A stretch of DNA of 64,000 nucleotides from Variovorax fucosicus (GTDB taxonomy: Bacteria; Pseudomonadota; Gammaproteobacteria; Burkholderiales; Burkholderiaceae_C), in contig NZ_JASZYU010000006.1 in assembly GCF_030316825.1 (NCBI RefSeq), forward strand, positions 1-64,000, given 5' to 3'. Every line of letters starts with the position of its first letter. Positions within the stretch are counted from its first letter, which is position 1. Below, piece by piece: positions 52,967-60,898 of the stretch. A program made the position numbers and the translations under genes. The notes beneath the pieces were generated by a model that was not told the origin of the DNA, did not search any database, and saw only the letters and a list, made by a program, of their open reading frames with translations.

Positions 52967-53794
52967 TTAAATCAGCTTTTCCTCGGGCGTCGAGATCTTG
53001 CGCAGCGGGCTGTGCCGCGTTGCCGGCATCTTGAGCGGATGCTCGGTAACGGCGTCGTCCCAGACCGGGTCTTCGATGCTGTCGAACACCTCGCGCAGCT
53101 TCTGGCCCCAGCTGTTGTGCATCATCCGGTAGTAGGGGTTCTCGGCGTCGATGCAGATCACCTTGTCGGTCTGCAGGCGATTCGCCTCGTACACCACCAG
53201 GTCGAGCGGCAGGCCGACCGAGAGGTTCGATTTCATGGTCGAGTCCATCGACACCAGCGCGCACTTGGCGGCTTCGTCGAGCGGCGTTTCGGGCGTCAGC
53301 ACGCGGTCGAGCACGGGCTTGCCGTATTTCGATTCGCCGACCTGGAAGTAGGGCGTCTCGGTGGTCGCCTCGATGAAGTTGCCGGCCGAGTAGACCAGGA
53401 ACAGGCGCATGCCTTCGCCCTTGACCTGGCCGCCGAAGATGAAGGACACGTTGAAGTCGAGGCCCGCATGCTTGAGCGCCTCGGCATCGCGGTCGTACAC
53501 ATGGCGCACCGCCGAGCCGAGAACGCGCGCGGCATCGAACATGCTCTTTGCGTTCCAGATCGTGATGGGCGCACTGTCTTCGCTTTCGCGCAGCTCTTCG
53601 ATCTGCAGGATCTCGCGCACCGACTGCGAAATGCTCAGGTTGCCGGCCGACAGCAGCACCATGACGCGGTCGCCCGGCTGCTCGTAGCAGATCATCTTGC
53701 GGAAGGTGCTGATGTGGTCGACGCCGGCGTTGGTGCGGGAGTCGGACAGGAACACCAGTCCGGCGTTGAGTTTGATGCCTACGCAATAAGTCAT
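52967..53794 (-). CDS. Anbu proteasome-like peptidase
   Basis: 275-aa Ntn-hydrolase of the Anbu (ancestral beta-subunit) group related to HslV. The mature N-terminus is TYCVGIKLNAGLVFLSDSRT after Met removal, giving a catalytic Thr2 with an Asp at 18 in the SDSRTN motif. The middle has IFGGQVKGEGMRLFLVYSAG and the rest fits this family length. Anbu usually clusters with ATP-grasp, alpha-E and transglutaminase-like genes; none is here. ATG 53794 is chosen because it places Thr at position 2. Repeats of the same family flank it on both sides. Confidence 0.85.
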   Translation of the reverse strand: MTYCVGIKLNAGLVFLSDSRTNAGVDHISTFRKMICYEQPGDRVMVLLSAGNLSISQSVREILQIEELRESEDSAPITIWNAKSMFDAARVLGSAVRHVYDRDAEALKHAGLDFNVSFIFGGQVKGEGMRLFLVYSAGNFIEATTETPYFQVGESKYGKPVLDRVLTPETPLDEAAKCALVSMDSTMKSNLSVGLPLDLVVYEANRLQTDKVICIDAENPYYRMMHNSWGQKLREVFDSIEDPVWDDAVTEHPLKMPATRHSPLRKISTPEEKLI

Positions 53795-53887
53795 GAATTT
53801 CGTTCTGGTTCTGCGGTGCTGAATACGTCGCGATGCAAGAAACCGGCCCGAGTCTTTGCGAGGAACACCGTGGAGCCGGCTTCGCCG

Positions 53888-53952
53888 GGCCACTGGTGTT
53901 GCCCCCGGCGAGGGGGTTGGCGAAGCGACACGCAGTGCGCGCAGCCTGGGGG
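53888..53952. repeat. Comamonadaceae-type intergenic repeat, copy 2
   Basis: GGGTTGGCGAAGCGACACGC then AGTGCGCGCAGCCTGGGGG. A hairpin CCCCC-GGCGA-GGGGG starts the element. It begins right after the mutS stop, as copy 1 does after anbu. Copies differ by small indels. Confidence 0.65.
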
Positions 53953-53957
53953 TGATT

Positions 53958-56588
53958 TCATTTCCGCAGGTTCAGTTTTTGGAGTGTGTAGAGCGCCTCG
54001 AGCGCCTCCCTGGGGCTCATCGCATCGGGGTCGAGCGCAGCCAGCGCGGATTCTACGGCGCTGCTCGTCGGGGTTTCGGCCACCGGCGGCGGCGCAAACA
54101 GGTCGACCTGCGCGCGCGTTTGCGTTTGCTGAGCTTCCAGCGCCTCAAGCGCCTGGCGCGCGTGGTTGACCACGGCGGCCGGCATGCCGGCCAGCCGTGC
54201 CACCTGGATGCCGTAGCTCTTGCTGGCCGGGCCGGGCTGCATCTCGTGCAGGAACACGATGTCGCGGCCGGATTCGGTCGCACTCACGTGCATGTTGACC
54301 GCCGCGTGGTGCGTGGCCGGGAACTCGGTGAGTTCGAAGTAGTGGGTCGCGAACAGCGTGAAGGCCTTGGTGCGGTCGTGCAGCTGCGCCGCGATGCCGG
54401 CGGCCAGCGCGAGGCCGTCGAAAGTACTGGTGCCGCGGCCGATCTCGTCCATCAGCACCAGCGACTGCGCGCTCGCGCCGTGCAGGATCTGTGCGGCCTC
54501 GGTCATCTCGAGCATGAATGTCGATTGGGCATTGGCCAGGTCGTCGGCCGCGCCGATGCGCGTGTGGATCGCGTCGATCGGCCCGAGCCGGCAGGCGGTG
54601 GCCGGCACGTACGAGCCGATCGAGGCGAGCAGCACGACGATCGCCACCTGCCGCATGTAGGTCGACTTGCCGCCCATGTTCGGTCCGGTGATCACCTGCA
54701 TGCGTTGCTGCGGGCCCATCTGCGTGTCGTTGGCGATGAAGCCGCCGGACGACTTCTCGGCCAGCCGCGCCTCCACCACCGGGTGCCGGCCCTGCTGGAT
54801 CTCGATGCAGGGGTGCGCCACGAAGGTCGGCGCGCGCCAGTTCAGCGTGTGGGCACGCTCGGCCAGCGCGCACAGCGCATCGAGCGTGGCCAGCGCACCG
54901 GCCAGCCGCGTGAGCGCGGGCACGTGGGCTTGCAGCGCATCGAGCAGTTGCTCGTAAAGGAACTTCTCGCGTGCCAGCGCGCGATCCTGTGCCGACAGCG
55001 CCTTGTCTTCGAAGGTTTTCAGCTCGGGCGTGATGAAGCGCTCGGCGTTCTTCAGGGTCTGGCGCCGGCGGTAGTTGTCGGGCACCTTGGCCAGCGCGCT
55101 TTGCGTCACCTCGATGTAGAAGCCGTGCACGCGGTTGAACTGCACGCGCAGGTTGGCGATGCCGGTGCGCTCGCGCTCCTGGATTTCGAGCTTGAGCAGA
55201 AAGTCGTCGCAGTTGTCGCTGATGGCGCGCAGCTCGTCGAGGTCGGCGTCGTGGCCGGTCGCGATCACGCCGCCGTCGCGCACCAGCGCCGAGGGGTCGG
55301 GCTTGATCGCGCTGGCGAGCAGCTCGGCGCAGCCGGGCGGCGCCGCGAAGTCGCTCGAAATCCGGGCCAGGAGTGCGGCAGACGCCGGCAGGGCCGGTGC
55401 GAGCTGCTCCGATTTGGACAGCGCCAGCCGCAGTGCCACGAGTTCGCGCGGCCGCACCTGCCGCAGCGCGATGCGCGCTGCGATGCGTTCGACGTCGCTG
55501 GTGTTCTTGAGCTGCTCGCGCAGCGCGCGCCAGGGCAGCGCGGTGCTGCCGATCGGCGCGGTCTGCAATGCAGCGATGGCTGCCAGCCGCGCCTGCGCTT
55601 CGCCGCGATCGCGCCGCGGCGCCAGCAGCCAGCGCTTGAGCAGGCGGCTGCCCATGCCGGTCATGCAGGTGTCGAGCAGCGAGAACAGCGTGGGCGAATC
55701 CTCGCCCCGCAGCGTTTGCACCAGCTCGAGGTTGCGGCGCGTGGTCGGCGGCAGCTCGATCAGTTCGCCGTCGCGCTCGACCACGAGCCGCTGCAGGTGG
55801 GTGAGCGCACGACCCTGCGTGTGTTCGGCGTAGCCGAGCAGGGCCGAGGCGGCGGCATGCGCGTTGGCCAGGCCCTCGGCATTCCAGGCCGCGAGGCTGG
55901 CGCTGGCCAGTTGCTCGCTGAGCTTGCGCTCGCCCAGCCCGCCATCGAACTGCCAGGCCGGCCGGATCGACAGCGTGAACGGCGACGAGGCCGTGCGTGC
56001 GGTCTTCAGGCGGTTCTCGAAAGCCGGCGTGACCTCTGCGCTGTAAAGCAGCTCGCTCGGTGCGATCCGTCCGATCCAGGCTTCGAGCGCATCGGCCGGG
56101 CATTCGGCCAGGTGCAGATCCGCGCCCGTCACGCTGAGCCAGGCCAGCCCGACGAAGTTGCGCGTACCGGCATGCACGGCCAGCAGCAGCGACTCGCTGC
56201 GGTCGTTGAGCAGTTCGGCATCGGTCAGCGTGCCGGGCGTGACCACGCGCACCACCTTGCGCTCGACCGGCCCCTTGCTTGCGCCGACCTCGCCGACCTG
56301 TTCGCAGATCGCTACCGACTCGCCCAGCTTGATGAGCCGGCCCAGGTAGGTATCGACCGCATGGAACGGCACGCCGCACATCACGACGGGCTGCCCGGCC
56401 GACTGGCCGCGCTGCGTGAGCGTGATGTCGAGCAGGCGCGCGGCCTTCTCGGCATCGGCCCAGAACAGCTCATAGAAGTCGCCCATCCGGTAGAACAGCA
56501 GGGTGTCCGGGTGGTCGGCCTTGAGGCCGAGATACTGCGCCATCATCGGCGTGTGGGGCGGGGCGTCAGCCGGTGCAATCGATGTCAA
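53958..56588 (-). CDS. mutS: DNA mismatch repair protein MutS
   Basis: 876-aa mismatch recognition ATPase. Mismatch-binding FYE motif at 38-40 (FYRMGDFYELF), connector, lever and clamp domains, then the ABC-type ATPase with Walker A GPNMGGKST (K641), signature region, and Walker B VLMDEIGRGTSTFDG. Its C-terminus MSPREALEALYTLQKL is the beta-clamp/tetramer region. A TTG start at 56588 gives the family's usual N-terminal extension; ATG pairs at residues 15/16 are alternatives. It lies 69 nt downstream of the broken hipA-like gene and is followed by a repeat. Confidence 0.96.
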   Translation of the reverse strand: MTSIAPADAPPHTPMMAQYLGLKADHPDTLLFYRMGDFYELFWADAEKAARLLDITLTQRGQSAGQPVVMCGVPFHAVDTYLGRLIKLGESVAICEQVGEVGASKGPVERKVVRVVTPGTLTDAELLNDRSESLLLAVHAGTRNFVGLAWLSVTGADLHLAECPADALEAWIGRIAPSELLYSAEVTPAFENRLKTARTASSPFTLSIRPAWQFDGGLGERKLSEQLASASLAAWNAEGLANAHAAASALLGYAEHTQGRALTHLQRLVVERDGELIELPPTTRRNLELVQTLRGEDSPTLFSLLDTCMTGMGSRLLKRWLLAPRRDRGEAQARLAAIAALQTAPIGSTALPWRALREQLKNTSDVERIAARIALRQVRPRELVALRLALSKSEQLAPALPASAALLARISSDFAAPPGCAELLASAIKPDPSALVRDGGVIATGHDADLDELRAISDNCDDFLLKLEIQERERTGIANLRVQFNRVHGFYIEVTQSALAKVPDNYRRRQTLKNAERFITPELKTFEDKALSAQDRALAREKFLYEQLLDALQAHVPALTRLAGALATLDALCALAERAHTLNWRAPTFVAHPCIEIQQGRHPVVEARLAEKSSGGFIANDTQMGPQQRMQVITGPNMGGKSTYMRQVAIVVLLASIGSYVPATACRLGPIDAIHTRIGAADDLANAQSTFMLEMTEAAQILHGASAQSLVLMDEIGRGTSTFDGLALAAGIAAQLHDRTKAFTLFATHYFELTEFPATHHAAVNMHVSATESGRDIVFLHEMQPGPASKSYGIQVARLAGMPAAVVNHARQALEALEAQQTQTRAQVDLFAPPPVAETPTSSAVESALAALDPDAMSPREALEALYTLQKLNLRK

Positions 56589-56657
56589 CAGGCGTTCCGT
56601 TTTCTGGAGGATGCGCCGATTTTCCTCGACATTGGAAAGGCGGCCGCCCGGCCAGGT

Positions 56658-57801
56658 TCAGGCGCGGATGCGCTCGCCCTGTTGCGCCACGAAAGCCCTG
56701 ACCCGCCTGGCCAGGGCCGGGCTGCCGCCGACGGCCTTGACCGTCGCATAGGCCTGCCCGACCACCGATTCCTCGACGGCACGGATGACCTCCTCGGCGC
56801 GCGCGGCGTTCAGTCCGAAATGCGGCGCGGCTTCGCATGCCAGCGCCAGACTCGATGCGTGTTGTCCCGGCAGTACCGCAAGCTCCTGATAGCCGGTGTG
56901 GCTGCCCAACTGCGCCACCAGGTCGAACGCCGGCGCCAGCCGCCACAAGCCGTGCCCCTGGTGCAGCAGCCCGTGGTTCTTGACATGGTCGTCGCTGTTG
57001 CCGACGACGAGGTTGAAAACCAGGCGGCGGAACAGCTCGTGCACGTCCTGTTCGGGGCGCGCCGAAAGTCGGCGCAGCAGCTGCGCCAGTTCCACATAGC
57101 TGCCACCACTGGATTCGTAGGGCACATTGAGGACGGCCGACGCCGACAGGTAGTGAAACCGGTGCTCGTTGCCGATCGGCCCGGTGCGATCGAAGCGTTC
57201 GACCAGCAGGGCGTGGCCCACCGCCAGCGGCTGCAAAAGGAAAGGCGGCACCGTGATGCCACAGGCCATCGCCATGCCAAGCGTGGCGGCTTCGACAACT
57301 TCCATGTCGTGCTCGTCGCCGCGCGAGGCGAACTTGGCGATCTGGCGGCGTTCCCGGTGAACAAAGGTGGCTTTGGGCCTTGCACCGCCAAGGCTGCCAC
57401 CGCGCAACAGCTGCTGCATGCGGGGTGTGACTTCCATGCCGGCCTCGATGCGCCGTGAAGCCTCGGCCAGATCCTGCAGCGAGAGCAGACCCGCCGCCGG
57501 CGCTGCAACGGCGATCGGCAGCGATTCGGAAAACACCATGGCGCCGACCCGATCCTCGTTGGTGAGCAGCAGCGCGTCCAGATCCGACAGCGCCTTGCCG
57601 TGCTGGACTTCGAGCACCTTGCGGCCCCAGCTGTCGGGCAGGGCATCGCGCAGCGTGAGCGGCAGGGCACCCCCATCGCGGATGCGCCGTTCGGCCAGGA
57701 CGAAAGGCGCGTTGCGCAAGGGCAGGTGGTCGGGGTTCAGCGGCTGCCCCCCCGGGCTCCTGAAGGTACCGGCGGCCGTAGCCGAATTCGCGACTGGACA
57801 T
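56658..57801 (-). pseudogene. HipA-like kinase toxin, 5' truncated and frameshifted
   Basis: The main frame (56658-57719, 353 aa) holds the HipA kinase core: SLGGARPKATF (Gly loop), LLVERFDRTG, NSDDHVKNHG (catalytic) and LAPAFDLV. Upstream, the ATG at 57801 opens MSSREFGYGRRYLQEPGG, the matching N-terminal piece, in another frame. A run of seven G (57747-57753) separates them; with six, the frames join to read GGQPLNPDHLPLRNAPFVL, as expected for HipA. About 20-40 N-terminal residues also seem missing, with a stop just before the ATG. No hipB is visible. Either a dead toxin, a phase-variable one, or a sequencing error in the homopolymer. Confidence 0.8.
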
Positions 57802-57831
57802 CAATTAAATGGCTTTTAACCCATTTAATTG
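57802..57831. promoter_or_regulatory. Perfect dyad upstream of hipA-like gene
   Basis: CAATTAAATGG (57802-57812) and CCATTTAATTG (57821-57831), a perfect 11-bp inverted repeat with an 8-bp spacer. It abuts the ATG of the hipA-like frame in a very AT-rich patch. HipB-type operators have this kind of symmetry, so it may be a leftover autoregulatory site; it also blocks read-through from upstream. Confidence 0.6.
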
Positions 57832-57904
57832 ACAGTTAATTGGCTAAACAAGCTTTCGTCCAGCGCGCGTGCAGTGGCGCGCGCAGCGGCCGTGGTGCGC
57901 TGGT

Positions 57905-58426
57905 TCAGTGTGCCAACCCGCGCCGGCGGCGCGCGACGCGGACGGCTTCGACCCATGTATCGAGGTTGAAGCGCTGGCCGGTTTCGGCGCTGCGTGCGGC
58001 CAGCACCTGGTGCAGGAAGATCCTGCGCACGTCGCCGGGGGTGCCGCAATGGCCGACGATGAGCTTTTTCTGCAGGTCGAGCTGCTGCACATGAAGCACG
58101 TTCTGGACCTTGCGGCCGCTGACATCGAGGTAGCGGATCTGCATGCGCGGTGTTTCGTCGACGATCGCATGCTCGCCTTCGCCCTGGATGAACCACTCCG
58201 GCAGGGTGTCGGGGTCGCTGTCGGTGGCGCCACTGCGCAGGCCGCCGCGCGTTGTCGGTATTTCGAGCGGCACGTGGCCCGATCGCACGCGGGCTGCGGC
58301 AATGCGACGTGCCGTCTCACGCTTCGTGGCGATCACGTGCCAACTCAAGTAGAGAAGCGCAACCGTCAGTACCGAGGCCGCCGCGATCAACGTGACGAAC
58401 TGCCATGTCTCAAGGTCGAGGTTCAT
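57905..58426 (-). CDS. Membrane-anchored WYL-like domain protein
   Basis: 173 aa. One N-terminal TM helix (FVTLIAAASVLTVALLYLSW) is followed by a basic linker and a C-terminal domain: MQIRYLDVSGRKVQNVLHV, LDLQKKLIVGHCGTPGDVRR, FLHQVLAARSAETGQRFNLD. This reads like a WYL sensor domain (beta strand, strand, GxCGxPGDxRxF, helix). WYL domains usually sit in DNA-binding regulators or phage-defence genes, so membrane anchoring is unusual. Assignment is by eye, and the function is unknown. ATG 58426 has a promoter 40 nt upstream. Confidence 0.65.
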   Translation of the reverse strand: MNLDLETWQFVTLIAAASVLTVALLYLSWHVIATKRETARRIAAARVRSGHVPLEIPTTRGGLRSGATDSDPDTLPEWFIQGEGEHAIVDETPRMQIRYLDVSGRKVQNVLHVQQLDLQKKLIVGHCGTPGDVRRIFLHQVLAARSAETGQRFNLDTWVEAVRVARRRRGLAH

Positions 58427-58465
58427 GCTGGGGCTCCACTGATAGTCCTAAAGTACTCAGGGCGA

Positions 58466-58494
58466 ATTCTCAGCATCTGCCAAACGATCGTCAA
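58466..58494 (-). promoter_or_regulatory. Candidate promoter of the WYL-like gene
   Basis: Minus strand: TTGACG (58494-58489), 17-bp spacer, GAGAAT (58471-58466), 40 nt before the gene's ATG. The -35 is good (5/6), the -10 is 4/6. Confidence 0.45.
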
Positions 58495-58759
58495 CCCGGC
58501 CGAATGGCCAGCATCGATCAACACCTCCTTGCTGCGATTCAGCGCTGCGGCAGTCGGGCAGTGCCTCGCGCTGACCCCTCATGCATCTCGCGGCCGCGCT
58601 TCGTGCTTGGCGTTTTGGGGTAGGCCGCTGGCGGTGGCGAGCGGTCCGATGGGGGCGGGCCGCTGGCGGCGGGTGGCCCCTTCCGCGAATGTCCCCCGCC
58701 CCGGACCCGCAGCGCTCAGATCAACGCCGGATGGAGATCGTTGACTGCAAGACCGCGTA
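58495..58759. other. Gene-free stretch
   Basis: Between the WYL-like gene's promoter and the 3' end of the ferric reductase gene I find no convincing ORF on either strand. The part at 58610-58715 is very G/C-rich with GGCCGCTGGCGG repeated (58625 and 58658 areas), which may form a hairpin after the reductase gene on the minus strand. Nothing else is seen. Confidence 0.5.
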
Positions 58760-59608
58760 TCACTCGTCGTGCGAGTCGTGCGTCGCCGCAGCGCCCCGGC
58801 GCCAGTACCCCGAGGCCCGGATCCATTTCGGATTGGCACGGCAGTCGTTGACGAGGTGCGCGCGCACCGCCTTGGCCGCAGCCGATTCGCAGCCCACCCA
58901 TGCGTGGAAAGCACCGGTTGGCAGGGGCGTGTTGCGCAGCGCGGCCAGCAGCAGCGGCTCGGTGGCCGAGGCAGCATCGGCCTCGTCGCGGTGCACCCAC
59001 ACCAGCTCGACCTGCGCCTGGCTCGGCAACGCGATTTGGTCGGCGGGCCCGTCCACCTCCGCCAGCACCAGCGCGCGGGCACCGGAGGGCAGTTCGGCCA
59101 GGCGCCGCGCGATCGCGGGCAAGGCGGTGTCGTCGCCGACCAGCAGGTGCCAGTCGAAATCGGTCGGCACGATGAACGAGCCCCGCGGGCCGCCGATGCC
59201 GATGGCCTGGCCCGGCTGCGCCTGTTCGGCCCAGCGCGTGGCAGGGCCTGCCTCGTGCAGCGCGAAGTCGATCTCGAGCGTGCGTGCCGCGGCATCGAAA
59301 TGGCGTGGCGTGTAGTCGCGCATGAGAGGCTTGGCGCCTTCTGGCCAGACCGGCATGCCTTCGGGGCCGATGGTCGGCGTGGCGAGCAGGCCGGTGGTGG
59401 GGTCGGGCAACACCAGCTTCACGTGGTCGTCGAAGCCGAGGCTCACAAAGCCTTCGAGCGCATCGCCGCCGAGCGTCACGCGCACCAGGTGCGGCGTGAC
59501 GCGCTGCACCGTACGCACCTCGAGCTGGCGAAAGCGCAGCGGGTGCCGCACGCGCTGTGGCAGGCGGTCGGGATTGGTGGCGGTGCGTTCGAGCGTGTCT
59601 GTGGTCAT
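58760..59608 (-). CDS. Siderophore-interacting ferric reductase, YqjH/ViuB-like
   Basis: 282-aa FAD/NAD(P)H-dependent ferric-chelate reductase that releases iron from siderophores in the cytoplasm. FAD-binding barrel with RVTLGGDALEGF, FDDHVKLVLPDP and MRDYTPRHFD (FAD-contact RDYTPR motif); NAD(P) domain with GGPRGSFIVPTDFDWHLLVG and DDTALPAIARRL; SIP C-terminal helix with AWVGCESAAAKAVRAHL. ATG 59608 is 2 nt from the stop of the PadR gene. The same pairing is known for E. coli yqjH and its nickel/iron regulator yqjI. Confidence 0.92.
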   Translation of the reverse strand: MTTDTLERTATNPDRLPQRVRHPLRFRQLEVRTVQRVTPHLVRVTLGGDALEGFVSLGFDDHVKLVLPDPTTGLLATPTIGPEGMPVWPEGAKPLMRDYTPRHFDAAARTLEIDFALHEAGPATRWAEQAQPGQAIGIGGPRGSFIVPTDFDWHLLVGDDTALPAIARRLAELPSGARALVLAEVDGPADQIALPSQAQVELVWVHRDEADAASATEPLLLAALRNTPLPTGAFHAWVGCESAAAKAVRAHLVNDCRANPKWIRASGYWRRGAAATHDSHDE

Positions 59609-59610
59609 TT

Positions 59611-60171
59611 TCAAATCTGTTCCAGTTGTTGGGCCGCGGCGTCGAGCACGGCGGCAAAGGCGCTGGCTTGCGCCGGGGTGAGGGGTTCGCGCGACAGACG
59701 CATGCGCATCGCGAGCTTGAGGTTTTCGACGGCACGCATCACCTGCGGCGGGCGACCGCCGCGCGGGCCGGCACCGTCGACGCCGCCGTTCATGCGCGCC
59801 AGCATGGCGTCGGCCGTCACGCGGTTTTCGGCCAGAAAGCCCTGGCCGGCCTCGGTGATGCTGTAGCGCTTGCGGCCGCCGGCATCGGCTTCGTCCACGC
59901 TCAGGTAGCCAAGCTCTTCGAGCAGCGTGAGCGTCGGGTAGACCGTGCCGGGGCTCGGGCTGTAGCTGCCGCCCAGGCGCTCTTCGATCGCCTTGATGAG
60001 CTCATAGCCGTGGCTCGGCTTGTCGGCAATCAGTTGCAGCAGCACGAAGCGCAGGCCGCCATGGCCGAACACCCGGCCGCTTCCACCACCGCCCCGCATG
60101 CCGCCGCCGCTCAGGCCGTCGCCGTGTTCACCGCGTCGGGTGCAGCGTTCGAATCGTCTGAAATCACGCAT
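59611..60171 (-). CDS. PadR-family regulator, YqjI-like
   Basis: 186 aa. A Gly/His/Cys-rich N-terminus (RRFERCTRRGEHGDG, then VFGHGG) resembles the metal-binding head of YqjI. The PadR winged helix follows (LRFVLLQLIADKPSHGYELI, GSYSPSPGTVYPTLTLLEEL, GRKRYSITEAGQGFL) and a C-terminal dimer helix. AAGGA before ATG 60171. It should repress itself and the reductase gene and respond to metal. The AT-rich dyad region just upstream is its likely site. Confidence 0.9.
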   Translation of the reverse strand: MRDFRRFERCTRRGEHGDGLSGGGMRGGGGSGRVFGHGGLRFVLLQLIADKPSHGYELIKAIEERLGGSYSPSPGTVYPTLTLLEELGYLSVDEADAGGRKRYSITEAGQGFLAENRVTADAMLARMNGGVDGAGPRGGRPPQVMRAVENLKLAMRMRLSREPLTPAQASAFAAVLDAAAQQLEQI

Positions 60172-60190
60172 TGGGAATCCTTCTTGGATG

Positions 60191-60220
60191 TATCTGATTT
60201 AATAAAGATATATCTAAATC
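60191..60220. promoter_or_regulatory. PadR (YqjI-like) operator
   Basis: An AT-rich island with overlapping dyads: TATCT (60191-60195) with AGATA (60206-60210), the perfect palindrome AGATATATCT (60206-60215), and outer arms GATTTA/TAAATC (60196-60201, 60215-60220). It is 20 nt before the padR ATG. Confidence 0.6.
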
Positions 60221-60258
60221 GGATCTAAGTCAATGCCTCGTGGTGTTGCTGGATTGGA

Positions 60259-60684
60259 TCAGCCGGCGAGAAGCGCCAGCGTTCGAGGGTCGGGCGTGCC
60301 GCCGAAATACTTGCGCAGACAGGCGTCGAACAGTTCGATGTCGGGTGCGGCTTGCGCGAAAAGCGTCATCGACGACCTGAATTTGAGATTGTCCGGCGTG
60401 CCGAAGAGGGTGTCGATCGGCACGCCCGTCGCTTCGAGCACCAGCGCGCTGCAGGTTTCAAGGCGAGGCCCGAGCACGGGATGCCGGAGGTAGTTGCGCG
60501 CTTCGTCGAGCGATGCCAGGGCGTAGCGGTGGGCCATGGCGCTGTGGCCCAGCCCGTCGAGCTGGGGAAAGACGAACCACATCCAGTGGCTGCGTTTGCG
60601 GCCGGCACGCAGTTCGGCCAGCACCTGCTCGAACACCGGCGCCTGCGCATCGACAAAGCGCTGCAGGTCGGCCGGGGCGGTCAT
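60259..60684 (-). CDS. DUF1810 family protein
   Basis: 141-aa protein with the family hallmarks: DLQRFVDAQAPVFEQVLAEL, RKRSHWMWFVFPQLDGLGHS, AMAHRYALASLDEARNYLRH and LFGTPDNLKFRSSMTLFA. These small soluble proteins have no firm function. ATG 60684. It is 5 nt after the small lipoprotein stop and probably in the same unit. Confidence 0.92.
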   Translation of the reverse strand: MTAPADLQRFVDAQAPVFEQVLAELRAGRKRSHWMWFVFPQLDGLGHSAMAHRYALASLDEARNYLRHPVLGPRLETCSALVLEATGVPIDTLFGTPDNLKFRSSMTLFAQAAPDIELFDACLRKYFGGTPDPRTLALLAG

Positions 60685-60689
60685 CCGCG

Positions 60690-60866
60690 TCAGTTGCTGC
60701 GGCGGTGCGAAACGGCCGCGTCGATGGTGCCGAAAACCTCGACGCCGCTGGCACCCGAGCGGGTGCCGGCACCTTCATTGCTGCCGGTCTGGCTGCGGGC
60801 TGCGGAGCCGCAGCCGGCAATAAGACAGAGGGCGGCGGCAAGGGTGGAGGCAAGCAGAAATTTCAA
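60690..60866 (-). CDS. Small lipoprotein (58 aa)
   Basis: Starts at TTG 60866 with AAGGA 6 nt before it. KFLLASTLAAALCLIAGC gives a lipoprotein signal (lipobox IAGC, Cys19), then a Ser/Gly-rich linker and the short tail SGVEVFGTIDAAVSHRRSN. The tail motif EVFGTID looks conserved-type. No ATG is available. It lies between the OGT-like gene (32 nt) and DUF1810 (5 nt). Function unknown. Confidence 0.65.
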   Translation of the reverse strand: MKFLLASTLAAALCLIAGCGSAARSQTGSNEGAGTRSGASGVEVFGTIDAAVSHRRSN

Positions 60867-60898
60867 ATCAATTCCTTCAGCGGGTTGGCAACAACCCA

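Noticed and set aside
56566..57804. 412-codon minus-strand ORF overlapping the hipA-like gene
   Set aside because: Only its first 18 codons are meaningful; after the G7 run it is out of frame with the kinase core. It is treated as part of the frameshifted pseudogene.
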